Part shown: positions 20,676 through 32,840 of the stretch, in pieces
How positions within the stretch are numbered: position 1 is the stretch's first letter
Layout: each line of letters starts with the position of its first letter
Origin: Larix kaempferi
Taxonomy: Eukaryota > Streptophyta > Pinopsida > Pinales > Pinaceae
Assembly: GCA_027924585.1 (NCBI GenBank)
Contig: BSBM01000076.1
Coordinates: 3,362,501 to 3,426,500 of the forward strand
Direction: 5' to 3'
Length of the DNA: 64,000 nucleotides
Made by a program: the position numbers and the translations under genes
The notes under the pieces: generated by a model
What the model was told of the DNA's origin: nothing
The model's database searches: none
Seen by the model: only the letters and a program-made list of their open reading frames with translations

Positions 20676-22701
20676 TGTAATGTCCCTTGTTAGGAATTTT
20701 ATTAAAATGGCAATTTTCCACTTTTTTTCCCTAGTTCGACCTTTGACTAGTTTTGATCTCTAGGTCCCAAATTTGCCCAAATGATTTCAAATCTTCTGAG
20801 AAGGTATATGAATGAGATTCGAACATAAATATGTGTTTTAAGGATGCCTTTGGACCTTTAAAATACTTTTTCAAATACTCTTTCAATTTTGGCCAATGTA
20901 GGGAACTTTACTAGTAATTTGCCTTTAACTAGTATTGGTCTCTATGTCTCGAATTGACTCCAAATGCCTTCAAATCTTCAAGGAAGGTGTATGAATGATA
21001 TTAGGACTTGAATATGATGTTCAGGGATGATATATGGCCACCAAAATACCTCTGCAAACTTTCTTAAGATTCTGGACCAAGTATGCAATTTTACTAGTAA
21101 TTTGGGGTTCAAATCCCCCTAGGGTAAGTACTGAAAATGGCTTCCCAAATGCCTCCAAAGCAACTCAAATTTATGAACAGAGGTAGGGAATGTATTAAGG
21201 ATGTTATTAAGGTCTCATGTGCACCATTAATTGATTATTATATCTGTTCCAACCCTCTCCCATTCAACTGCAAAAATCACCAATTCGACCCTTGGGGAAA
21301 TGGCACTATTTCTTCTCCCAGTGCAATTAAACTAAGTAAAAATACTTCAAATGCTCAAGTACAGTACATGAAACTTGTAAAATACATCCATGGCAGTCCA
21401 TTAATCACAAATGCATCAGAGAATCATCCATTCATTCGAAATCATCATCAATACATTGGTTCACAACAAGGTAGTGGGGAAATGGCATTGTTCTTCCATT
21501 AAAAATGAGATTTATACATTTCTACTTGGAATTTCGACCTAAAAATTTTTGGAGATGAAGAACAGAGTATTTACTTCATATTACAAAAGAAATGGGGCAT
21601 TATAAGCTCCCTCAAAGAGTACAATAGCTCACCAAAAATGCCCTCCCTCAAGGATCAAGAATATGCCATCAAAACCGGAAATGGTTGAAGGAGTGAGCTG
21701 CAATAGAAGAAACCATGAGCTGCCCTGTAGCTTACACCTACAAATAAAGACTCCATCAAATCTCCAAATGAAATGTCTGAATGGCCTTTCCAATTACCAA
21801 CTTGGATGGGAATCTTTCGCCCTCAAAATTGGCTAAGGCAAGAAACTAGTCATCCACTAGCTCTCCCTCTTCACAAATGCAATTGCAAATTCTACAAATG
21901 ATCAAAATCTGGTTTCCTTCTTTGTTATTGACATTTATAAAGTTCTAATGTCCTCCATGGGTTGAATTCCTTCCAAGAGACTCATGCCAACTCAAGTTGG
22001 GAAGAGATTCCAAAGAATGCCACTTGTACAACAATTCCTAGTTTCCCACTTCCACCAAATCACATGTGGAAGCATCTTAGCTGCCCTAACACCCTTGAGC
22101 GCCCTCTTGGAGTCTATTTTTAGCCCTAACATGTCATATATGTCATATGTCAGCCTTCAGGTCTGATTTGTGTCATAGGTGTCATAGCATCTTCATCATT
22201 GTTGTCATAGAGCTAGGGAATCTAGCCCAAGTGTCTCACTAACTCCAAATTGCCTCTTCCTCTTCCATGGGAGTTACTCTTCCTCTATATTTCGACCTTG
22301 GATGAGTCATGCCATGAATAATACATTTTGGACTCCCCCAAGTATGTTACCATTCACCTTGAATTCGAATTGGTGAGAGAATGATGCCAAGTGTAGTGGG
22401 GAAATCTAGCCATATGTGGGTCCCACTTCCTCCATGTGTCTTCATGATCAAATGCCACTTTCATTTTCACTTGTATATATTTATTTAGATCCTTTATTAA
22501 ATATTTATGCCACTCTAATGTTCAAACATCATTTATTATCCCCATTATTCCAAATCCCAAAGCTTCCACCCCAAACCTAGGAAACTAGTAATTTTCCTCC
22601 TTGGCAATTATTTGACCTTTAACATCAATTTTACAAACTCTAATGAATATGGCCAATGTGATTAGGCCATTGTGACCCAATTCCAAATTTGGGACATGAC
22701 A
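20676..22701 (-). repeat. 5' LTR of the non-autonomous element
   Basis: 2026 bp, nearly identical to 17130-19154, next to the primer site. Contains the same non-coding short frames. Confidence 0.95.
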
Positions 22702-22706
22702 TTCAA

Positions 22707-24690
22707 CTCGAGGTTGAGTTTATTAGACTTAATAATTTGAGACCTTCGGTTATTTGAGGAGAAGGCAATGATGACCATGTTTTTAATGAAAGCACCAAGG
22801 AAGTTTTATCTAAAATCTACCATGAGGTAATGATATCCCTCTTACTGTCCTATAGACATTGGTTTGGATGAATACGCTATTGTTTGTGAAAATTTCAAAA
22901 GGCACGCACTACTTAGATCTTTAATCTATTGGATCCCACTTGATTCTATTCCTAGAATTAAGTCTAGGAGTCAAATGATCGTCTTTGTACAACACCTTGT
23001 GACCTAACAAATGTTTTTTTTCAAAGAGGAAGCTCATTGTACTACCATTATGTTATCATGGCCCTTGGATATGTCGTAATACCCTTGTGGTGTTATCTCC
23101 TGAGAGGAAAATTTCTCTAATGACCATAGTGCTTAGCTATGTTTCCCTATTTGGATTGAATTCCCAAGGACCCATTTAATTTTGGTATTTTTTGGAGCAT
23201 ATATCATCGCCCATTTAGAGCTTCACATGCCATGAGCCATCTAGTTTCTTCAAACCTAGAACATAGAGGTAGTTTTGTCTTAGGGTTAACCTAATTGGGG
23301 ATTTGAAAGAGTTTGTGCACATCCAGATTGTGGGTAGAGTGTTACATCAAATAGGGTATATAAATATTTTGAATACATGCTTCCAATGTTAAATCCCTAA
23401 TCACATAATCAAGGACTATTCCCGTTGGTCAAGTTTTACTCCTTGTTGCCTCTAGACATTGTTTCTTCATAATCCCCAATTTGCCTCATTTGACACCAAT
23501 AATGATGATGGGTTCAAGTTATACATAATTCTTCTCACGATGATAAGGTAACCCTTGCTTCAAAGGTGTAATCATCCAAACCTAGAGGGGTTCCAGGGAT
23601 GACACCAAATAAGCATGTAGCCTTGACTGTACGAAATTAAGGAAGTTCTTAGATTGTCATAGGCCACCTCCTCTTAGGTGATAGTGATGATGGGTATATT
23701 TTCCACCCATGTTACTAGATTCTCAGTCAAAATTAGAGGTCAAATATCACCTTAAGAACACTATGTGTTGTTGATTTGTTTTCCAATGGGTAGTTCAAAA
23801 AGTCAATTATGACTAGCAATGCCACATCTTGGATCATTTCCTTTGTTGACCATCAAGAAAAATAAGGAACAAATGATCGATCTCATAACATTCAAAACAT
23901 ATTAGACAAAAAAAATTAAGGAGAACCCTCATGGGGACTCCAATTTATTAGGAAATCATAGAGATTGTTTATCAATGAATGGTTACAATTGCAATATTTT
24001 ACGACCTCTAGGATTACACATCCACAAAGTTTTGCTCTACAATGTCTATCACTCCTAGTAGCAAAGTTGAGATTTGTCCTTTCCACAAGGAACTTCTTCT
24101 ACTATGAAAAATACAACAAATTTTTAAGATGGTTGTGATCCTTCAATCAACTTCCACATTTAGGTTGTTTAATCTCAAGTTCGTTCATATTTCTAACCCC
24201 TCTCAACATGCAGTCCTCCTGAGTCCTTATGGGCCATTTCAAGGAGTCAAATAGATTGATTGGGTTGTATTTGCTACCTTTAGTTATCAAAATGGTCCAA
24301 CCTACCTTTTGATAACCAATGCCACTATTTATTCGACTCATGTTAGTCATCGAATACCACATAAAAATTCCTTCCTCATTGACAAGGATTTCATTAATCC
24401 TTCAACCCATGGATTCATCAAATATGAACACAAATATTATTTCTTGTCCATCAACATATGTGCACCAATTGATCCAATCAAGGCATTGTCTAAGTCTACT
24501 TCATTGTTGATTTTCATTTAGTTGATTATTTAGCCAATCAAATAGGTTTAATCAACCTTCTCATGTGATACCACCTACAATCTTCTACATTTCTCTCTAG
24601 TCAATCCATTTCCATATCAAACCTCCCCTTATTGCCAAGTTATTTGGTCCCCAAAAGCTTTTCATCTCTAAAGTAGATGAGGAAATCTTC
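22707..24690. other. decayed repeat DNA, no gene recognised
   Basis: No intact frame. On the minus strand the region adjoins the gypsy integrase remnant at 24700-25560, so part of it may be the 3' flank or LTR of that old element. I could not identify ends. Confidence 0.35.
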
Positions 24691-24699
24691 ACCTCATCA

Positions 24700-25560
24700 A
24701 CCATATACCTTTTAGATCTTGTGGGAACTTATCCTTTTAGACTGATTCTCGGCAATTCTTGCCTACTCCTATGAGTTTCACAAATATTTGTTGCAAAAAA
24801 ACATCATGTTCCAACTTTGTCTTTACATTTTGCACCAAGGATTCAACTTCTACGAACATTGGCAAATTCCCCTCCCCCTCATCTTGCATGGTTCAAGGAT
24901 TCTCGTATATGGGGATAACACAAGTCGAAAATCATTTTCCCCCACTTGTTGTATAATCTCCAAGGGACAATACTTAATGGATTTTAGCTTCTTACCTAGG
25001 CCTTGTATTGCTTATTGAGATGTAATTAAACCATATCTTCCGCCTGGAATTGAGAGATACTCTATGTTGATCATGCCTCTCCTTATACCTCTATTATGCT
25101 CTTTACAAATTGTCTTCCACTTTTTTATGTATATCTTGAATTATTTCAATGAAACTTATGGATTTGTATTTATTGTCATCTCACTCCATCGACTACCCTT
25201 CAATATTTGGTCAAATGAAATGTCAAAGGGTATTTGAGGAAAGAAATCCCAAACATGTCTCGAAAATGGTGATTAGTCAATAGAACTATGAATTGCACAG
25301 TTATAGCAATTGTGTATATAGGGTGATATTTCATCCCAAGTCTCAAGCTACCTTTTGTTAATTCCCCTCCATAACTAAACCAAAATCTCATTTATCACTT
25401 ATATATGTCCATTAGTTTGTGGATGAAAAGTTGTATTTCAACTTACTACCCATCATACTTTGTAACGCTTTCCAAAATCAACTTAAAAGTTGATTGTCTT
25501 TGTTTGAGACAATGGATTTAGGAAATCCAAAATGCACCCATATTTCCTTTTTTTTTTGCT
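24700..25560 (-). pseudogene. gypsy integrase C-terminal half, decayed
   Basis: Minus-strand translation across several stops and frameshifts shows gypsy integrase landmarks: GFPKSIVSNKDNQ and FWKAL blocks near 25440-25550, a TWDEI-PYIHN and SIDYSPFSRHVWDF-like stretch near 25220-25330 (family pattern: S..SPFE..YG), and further left a basic ARHDKHR/GEN.FRL.LSPY region that ends the protein. Catalytic residues are not recoverable with confidence. Old Ty3/gypsy remnant. Confidence 0.75.
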
Positions 25561-26289
25561 CCTATCACTTTTATGAGTTTACACCTTTTAAGTAATTGAT
25601 GCCAAAGATATTACAAATCAACATTAGTTTCCATATAGATGCAAAAAAAAATGGAGAAAAGGTTAGTTATTCATGTAGGATCAAAGTCAACCTTTCAATT
25701 GATGAAAAGGAAAATAATGTGGGCTCTAAATTCATGCAGTATGAAACTAAGCCATTGCCAAATATATGGTCACTTCCTTCCAATGCCAAATATGTGGCCA
25801 CCACCATGCCCTAGATTGAAGAAGAGGCAATCTTGAAAGAACAACACTTTAACCTCATTTATTCCCAATCATGGTATTTATATACTGTAATTATAAACTC
25901 ACCTCATCATCCACTCATGAAGCCCCTACACTAGGGGAATCTCATGTCATTCGGGATATTAGAGGGTCACTCACTCATCCCATGAAACAATTTTTAATAT
26001 GTCTTGTCCTTTGGAACTAGTCTCTATACCAATCATTTTTTCCAAGAAAAACGAATAATGATATTTAATATTTCAAGCAAAAATCAAAATATACATTTTC
26101 TTAGCCTCTCGGATTTGATCTAAAAATCATGAACATTTTGATGAAACGGTCTAGTACTACTTAGTTACAATATTCTAGGAGGAAACTTGATGCTCTAGGA
26201 ACCTTATAGACATGTCCTTGAAACAACAAAACATAGATGAACTTTGTAATCCCCGGAGTGGTCCATTCCAAAAACAATCTAAATATTTT

Positions 26290-26690
26290 ACTATTGTCAT
26301 AATATAGACCAAGAATATTCATATGATAATGTATCCCCCTTGATTTCATGCATCGCTAAGATACCTTCCTGCAAGGAGATAACTTCTTTAGATGGAGAAT
26401 TCGCTTTGTTGTTGAAAATCCTAAATATATGAGCAAACGAAATTGAATCAAATTGAGACTTTGATTGCCAAACTCTATTCATGATAGGTCCTAGAGTCAA
26501 GTTCATGATCTAGAATTTTTCATTTTCCCATTCCATGAGTAAGTTAGAGACTCATGGACCTGTAAATGAATGACCCCTTTGTCTTTTACAAATTTTAATA
26601 AGATCCATAAAGCTAAGAACTCGACTTTGTTGTTCTAATCAATGCCAGAACCAAACCTAAGAAGAAATTGGTGGTGATTGTTTAAATGGA
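26290..26690 (-). pseudogene. LINE-type RNase H domain remnant
   Basis: Minus-strand frames contain NNKVEFLALWILLKFVKDKG (plant non-LTR RNase H pattern NN.AE..AL...L......G), then IMNRVWQSKSQFDSISFAHI and a NKANSPSKE block (family pattern R..N..AD.LSK.). Two frames and at least one stop are needed. It is the C-terminal end of a LINE ORF2; the RT domain was not found nearby. Confidence 0.7.
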
Positions 26691-26929
26691 GGATCGCTGC
26701 AACTCCAAACCTTTGAGGTCTACTTTGGTTGGTTCTGTCAAAAAAACCCAGGAATGGTCTTAAAATATTTCAGGTCTTTGTAGAATCCTTGTGGCCTTAT
26801 TCTTTGGCTCCTTATAGGGGAGAAAGTACATATTATGGTAACCCATCGTACCATATGGTATCCCTAATATTTCTTATATCAAATCTTATCCTTCCTATAA
26901 AGGAGTTCACACCTCTTATGTGACCCATC

Positions 26930-28250
26930 TACTTCTTACAAATATCCATCTCCTTCCAACCCATACCCTCCCAATAAAGGTACTCCACAAGCATCCCCAC
27001 CCTACCAAGGATATTGTTTCCCTCCTGACCATTGCCCCATTCCAACATTAATCTACTTCAACCTCCTCCTTCCCATCCCAGTCAAGTCTTTTCTCAACAA
27101 AATCCCCCAAACCACCTAATCAAACACATAAAACAAAGGAAAAAATAAGAAGGGTGGCAACAACAACAATAACAATAATCAAAATGAGAATCAAGAGCTA
27201 GCATGTAATCAACAAAGTTTTGCTCAAAATTCTAGGGGCAACAAAAATTACAATAACCACAATTAGATCCAACTGAACAATAATTATTGTAAACATGCAA
27301 AAACAATCAAGTTAAGGCTCATTATCCATGGACCATTTACAAGACTTGTGTACCTTACACACATCATTTTCTAGAAAAGCCTAGATTCAACGCATGATAG
27401 GATTAAGGGTAATTAGAACACTAATCACCCACTCAGGAATGTTATCCCCCACAAGGGAGCCCTAACCCTCATTCACGTATGGTCACACAATCCCTTCCCC
27501 TAACTAAACTTAAGGGGAAATTATCAACGTGCCCCCACATCCTTCTCTTCTTTCAATGTACCTCAAACTATAGACCTTCCTTTCTAGGTCATATACATTC
27601 TTACATACAACAACATTCATCTCCAAATGCACTCATGCATGTGGAATGCCTAACCCTAAGCCCATTGATAAAGATAAGACTCAACCATCTTCTAGTGGCC
27701 CCTTGCACATATCTCCACTGAATGTTGACTACACACCTCATTTGCCCAATTTTCCTATATGAAGGATAATAAACAACCCAAATGCAAGGGTCACATATGG
27801 TTACAACATTATTAAATGACTTGGTTTGTTCACCTTCAACTATGTCATCACCAAAGGTCCTTTAAACCTACCCTTTCCAATGAAAGGCATTGTTGGTTGC
27901 AATTGGGGAAATAGATATTTTGAATTATTGGTTATCACTTTCAACTTAGACAAAGCGAATCCTAGGCTCCCCCCTTCATTCACATTCTAGATCCTTGGAA
28001 AAGTAAAATACATCACCATTCACCATTGCATCATGGATGAAGGTTCCTATGCTTGCATCATCTCCACCACGGTCTAGAATAAGTTGGTATCCCTAGAGAT
28101 GATACCATCCACCATTACCATCTACACCTATGATGGATGTCCTTCCCATCTACAAGGGCTCTTCCAAAATATTTCCATGGAACTTGTAGGCAAGGATATC
28201 TTAGTTGACATTACAATTGTGGATTCCCCTCTTTATTACAATATTGTTGG
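26930..28250 (+). pseudogene. gypsy gag C-terminus and protease, decayed
   Basis: Plus strand. A Pro/Gln/Asn-rich stretch (26930-27260), then further broken coding. Near 27790-28250 there is a protease-type region with PLNLPFPMKG, CIIST and a final IVDSPLYYNI segment, matching the family pattern in which D.PL.YN is followed by LLGR. Homology stops abruptly at about 28250, where a different sequence begins, so it was probably cut by an insertion. Many stops: dead copy. Confidence 0.6.
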
Positions 28251-29790
28251 AACATGCATAAAAGAGCATAAGTAAATAATAGAGATCCAATAGCACAGTG
28301 GTGGTGTCAAAAGACACCATTTCCACTTAAGCATAGTGAAAAAAGCATCGGCTAACAATTAAATTTATAACAATACAAATTAGGATTTTATTTAAAAAAT
28401 TAAAAATAGGGTTCAGAGTGTTTTTTATACTCACAGCACTGGTGCGTATGTAAGTCAATGGAGGACTGAATATTCCAACTGATTGTCACACTTATACAAA
28501 ATAGTTAGTGCGCCCTAGAAAAACCAATGTGCTCCTCTAAGAAGCACACCGTGGTAGGGTAAAATAATAATGATAACAAATTACCAAATTTCATTTCATT
28601 TTCACAAGATACACAGTGCTCTAGACCACCTAAGCATATGGATGCATCCTCTTGGTTTGACTATGTCGTTGTCAATGTTTTTCATCTATCAAATTCCTCA
28701 TATGGATTCATTACGATCATTTATTTTGAATTTTGGAAAGTACGTAGCCAACATGCCTCCTTGACATGAAAGAGATCAAGTAAACTCTTTATTATCTACT
28801 CAATTTCATTTTTAATGGATTAAAACTTAAAATTGGCATTTAATTTCCTTTTTAATTAAAAAAAACTATGCACTGCAACTGATTTGTTTAGCCCGCTTCG
28901 AAAACTATTATGGTGCACCAAGTAAATATACAAAGCACATTGGACACAGTGCTTTAAATGGTAAATTGAATCACATTGGTATCGATCTGATGATATGGGA
29001 ATGCGTCGATAATATATATAATTTAAAATATTCGAACATTCTCAATGCAGTATAATGAATATTATGCACAACTCATAGTGCCTTATTGTAAGATATGCAC
29101 TGTTGATGATGCACCAATGTTTTATTGGCGCATGTAAGTAATAAAAAATTCAAACTATGTGTTATTAGGACAAGCGTACCAGTTGTGTTGGGGCATGCAA
29201 CGATATAGGCGGTGCGCTTTAGTAATAACGCAGAGTCTGGAATTTTAATAATGTACCATGAATAGTGCATATCATAAAATAAGCCACCATAACTGATGCG
29301 ACATAGAGAATATACCAGACTGCAAAGTTGCACATATTTAAAAAATATTACCAATGTGTTCTACTATGAATGCACCAGAAACGTTGTGATAAATTTCAAC
29401 AATCAAGAAACTCAACCGGTGTGCATTGTAATCACTATGTCTTTATTTGTCTGCATCGATGACTGGTATTTTTGTTTATTCAAAAATCGCGGTCCGCCTA
29501 TAAAACTGTAACACATTATGAATGGTGTGTTAGTTATTTATATGCATCGTTAGCAGTGCACTATGGTTTTATAGGCACATTGGGTTTTAAAAATTAAAAT
29601 TTCCAATCAAATCTAACCGGTGTGGACCAATAGGGACACACTGGTTACAATGCATGTTATTATTACAGGTACACTATGATCGGTGCCTTTTGAGTTGTGA
29701 CGCACTGTGAGTGGTGTGGTAAGAATTGTTACACATTGTCGAAGGTGCATTCATGTTCTTAATGTGCATTGGTTAATTTTTTTACATTTT
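28251..29790. mobile_element. possible CACTA-type DNA transposon subterminal region
   Basis: Contains many diverged copies of a 17-20 bp inverted motif, GCAC/ACAC...GGTGTG/GTGCA. Examples: 29097-29113 gcactgttgatgatgca; near 29510 acacattatgaatggtgtg; near 29703 gcactgtgagtggtgtg; near 29731 acacattgtcgaaggtgca. Dense subterminal motif repeats of this look are typical of plant CACTA elements. It starts where the gypsy protease homology stops. I did not find convincing CACTA/TAGTG ends or the 3-bp duplication. Confidence 0.4.
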
Positions 29791-31770
29791 TTTTCAAAGG
29801 AATATAATTTGTATTTTGATAAACAAAAAATAGTCATTTAAAAACTTGTTTAATGATTTATATGCATGTGTGTGTATGCAACGATGACACCAACAACAAT
29901 AGTAGCAGAGCCAGGTCGACCGTTAGAATGTCTTACATGACTAGGAGGGTAGAGTGAAGGAGATGAATTTGTACCCTCACCCTATTAAAACTTAGAGTTT
30001 ATAGCTCTTGTATATTGTTGGCCTCCTCAATTTTTATGAGGAGGCAATATCTCTCGGGGAGAACACTGTATTCCTGAGATAGTTCATCCCTTGGTGGGAT
30101 TATTCCAAGCAAAAATTTATATTTGGTCTTGATCTATGGTTCCAAACCATGGAGGAGGGAATATGTTTCATTATTGGGTTGTCCAGAAGAGGGAGGAATT
30201 TCCCCAATTCCCTGATCTTCCACCAAGTGTTACAGAAGAGAGTCAACTGGCATATGTTCAGAGACATGACAGTCGAGACATCACTACCTGTTCTAGCTTC
30301 CAGTTTGTTGGTGGCTAGTTTTATTTACATGTGTTTGGTGCAGAGGAGGTTAGGTGCCTCTCATTTATCATCACGACTGTGTCCCACCACACCCTTTGAT
30401 CGACAACACGTTAGTTGCCTCCATTTGTATTATGTATATTCTTTAGTGCATACACCTATATATATTAGGTGTTTTGCCATTTTTTTGCAATAGTTTTGTT
30501 TTGATTTGGATCACTATTTTTTGTGTTTGATGGGAAGGTAGTATTCCAATTTGCTTCAAAGTTTTTTTGATTATTTTTTCAAGGGCTTATGACCACTAGT
30601 CTCTAATTCAACCGCAAGCCTCGTAGGTCGAGGACTGATGTACAGATGCACATGTAGGGGAAGATGTTTCCCAAGATGGGGAAGTTGGATTTCCCATGTA
30701 GGATCACTCCAGAGGTATTGGAAATTCTCTCCAGTGAGGATGATCATACCATGGACCTTATACAATTCCCATATGCAGGGATGGATTAGTGAGGATGTCT
30801 TAACATCCAATTTACCTAGGATGAGCCATCATATGCTAGAGGTAATATTAGCATTATGTTTCAATTAATCTAATTGAATTTTACTAGCTTATTTAATGCA
30901 CATATTATTTATTATAACATTTTATTTAAATTGTCTAGTTACCACTATCTATTATTTTGTAGTTATTGGCACATATGATGGAGAGGCGCCTACCCATCCT
31001 AATGAGGATATGGATGACGTTTATGAGATACCTCAATTATAGAGGCCAGGCCTACGATGTAAGACATATCATAGATTCATTAAAAGGTATCCAATTAGTT
31101 ATGTGAACTCATGGTTCAACATGGAATGTGCCCAATGCACGTTATCGAGATCATACGGGACTCAGAGCTCCCACAGATATGGGAAACCATTCCACATGAT
31201 ATGTTGTTATCGATGCATCATATTTTTGGTGTGGTTATCCTAATGAAGAGGATGAGGGGTCACCATCACATTCAATATTCTTCATTCGATTCATCTCCTT
31301 CAGATGGTGATCCTCCATCTACTCCACCACCACCTACCCCTCTGTAGCTTGACCAATCACCCTCTCCTGCACAATTCAACCCACCTCCACATGGAAATCA
31401 ACCACCATCTCCTCCTTCACTAGTTGAACAACCACTCTCTCATCTTCCAATAGTCGACTCGCCAACTGCGAAACCTAGTTTAGTCATTGTTGTTGTAGAT
31501 GATATTATCACATCGAGTCATATGACTACTGGAGGAGAGATATACAAGATGTTGGTTACTACATTGTTATCTGGTGGAGGTACAGATATTTCCTCTAGCT
31601 ATGTTGGCAGAGGCATTAATCATGCCTCTGACTCTAATGGTGGAGGTGTTGATGCATCTGTCTCTGTTGGTGGATCACCTATCTTATACCAATTATATTT
31701 GATCATATGTATATATTTGATTGTTGTGATGAATATTTTACATATTAATTTTACTTTATTTCTGAATTGA
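29791..31770 (+). pseudogene. unassigned coding-like fragments
   Basis: Plus-strand open stretches at 30136-30493 and 30638-30868, and one long frame at 31111-31770 broken only by a TAG at 31345-31347. That last frame (about 219 codons) has a Ser/Asp then Pro-rich segment (about 31280-31470), a Gly/Ser-rich segment, and a hydrophobic C-terminus. I do not recognise a family. It follows the transposon-like repeat zone, so it may be transposon cargo or a decayed transposase-linked gene. Confidence 0.35.
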
Positions 31771-32176
31771 TATGTATATTTGACATATATACATTGATTT
31801 TGATATTATTGTTCATATTTATGTTCCATTTTAATATCATGTTGATGTTGATGTTGATTTATGTATGAAATATTATATTGTTTGTATGTTAACGATTTCT
31901 ATTATTAATGATTTTTTTTCTAGTTTAAATTAAATTTGAGATGTATCACTCATTCAAATTTTAGATTACATTTTTGACATGTATAGCTGACATCTATATT
32001 TATTTTGAGATTAAAATTCATGTATATTAATGTCTTTCATGTCACATTGAGGTTTATGTTGTTTATAAAATTTGTTGTGTATGTTAATGATTAACATCAT
32101 TATTGATTTCTCTATTTTGAAATCAAATTATGTACTAGTGATTTAAATTAGAGATGTGTCATATAATGTTTAAATA
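31771..32176. other. AT-rich spacer
   Basis: No gene. Contains repeated short phrases around 31790-32100 such as atgttgatgttgat and ttgacatgtatagctgacat. Ends at the target site AAATA of the next element. Confidence 0.4.
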
Positions 32177-32416
32177 TGTTAGGTTCCCAATGAGGGAAAA
32201 TAAGCAGAAACCAACAAAGACAAGAAGAATAAGCTTTAAGCACATCATTCTCATTAATTACATGTTTATTTATACAATGAGAATGCCTCTTGGGTCCATA
32301 TTCCCAAGAGGTCTCTTTGATTCCTCTTGACTTTTCCTATTCACCTAGGACTCTTGGTCTTCTCTGCACATGAATAGTGCACAATAATCCTAACGCCAAG
32401 GATTATGTTTCCAACA
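32177..32416 (-). repeat. 3' LTR of the copia-like element
   Basis: TGTT...AACA ends. The minus strand carries TATAAATA at about 32267-32274. Pairs with 42060-42296. Confidence 0.92.
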
Positions 32417-32417
32417 A

Positions 32418-32428
32418 TTCCCCCCTTA
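32418..32428 (-). other. polypurine tract
   Basis: The minus strand reads AAGGGGGGAA immediately before the left LTR, as expected for plus-strand priming. Confidence 0.8.
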
Positions 32429-32469
32429 ATCCGAAGGGTTGTATGTGAGTCCAAGAAAAGAGAGTTGAA

Positions 32470-32840
32470 TAACTGGAAGTGGAAAACTACCACTATTGAA
32501 CATTTCCAACTTGAAAATCTGAATTTCCAATCAAGTTAGCATAAGTTGAATTTTCCTACTAAATACAAGTGCTCTCTGAAGAGGTGGTTTTGGATGACCA
32601 CAAACCAAAGGGCTAGCAGAAGTTGAAATATTCTACTAAGTGGGTGGTTTAAGGTTGACCGTAAACTCTCGAACTTGGCACAAAGGCTCAAAATTTCTAT
32701 TTGGAACTTGGCATGAAGGCTCAAAGGTTCTCTAGAAAGTGGTGGTTTGGAGAACACCATATAATGTCTAGAAGAAGTTGAATTCTTCTACTAAATGGGT
32801 GGTTTAAGGCTGACCACCAACTCAAGATCTCAGAAAAACA
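32470..32840. repeat. inverted and direct repeat cluster
   Basis: Two direct copies of a block containing agaagttgaa, ttctacta and gggtggtttaagg-tgacc (near 32612-32670 and 32771-32822), with a third partial copy upstream, and two copies of gaacttggca--aaggctcaaa near 32674-32732. Several pieces fold on themselves: AGTGG/CCACT near 32480, GTGGT/ACCAC near 32583, TAGAAGAA/TTCTTCTA near 32769-32791, GGTGGT/ACCACC near 32802-32821. No protein signal. Confidence 0.65.

Larger units (their letters stand above)
17130..22701 (-). mobile_element. complete non-autonomous Ty3-like LTR retrotransposon
   Basis: 5572 bp flanked by the 5-bp target duplication TTCAA (17125-17129 and 22702-22706). The LTRs are 2025 and 2026 bp with TG...CA ends and differ at only about two dozen sites by eye, roughly 1%, so insertion was recent. 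The primer site (20663-20674) next to the right LTR and a polypurine tract next to the left LTR put it on the minus strand. The 1.5-kb interior encodes one long ORF and no RT, RNase H or integrase, so movement needs enzymes from another element. Start and 3' sequences resemble the gypsy element at 35800-41388, indicating one lineage. Confidence 0.95.
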
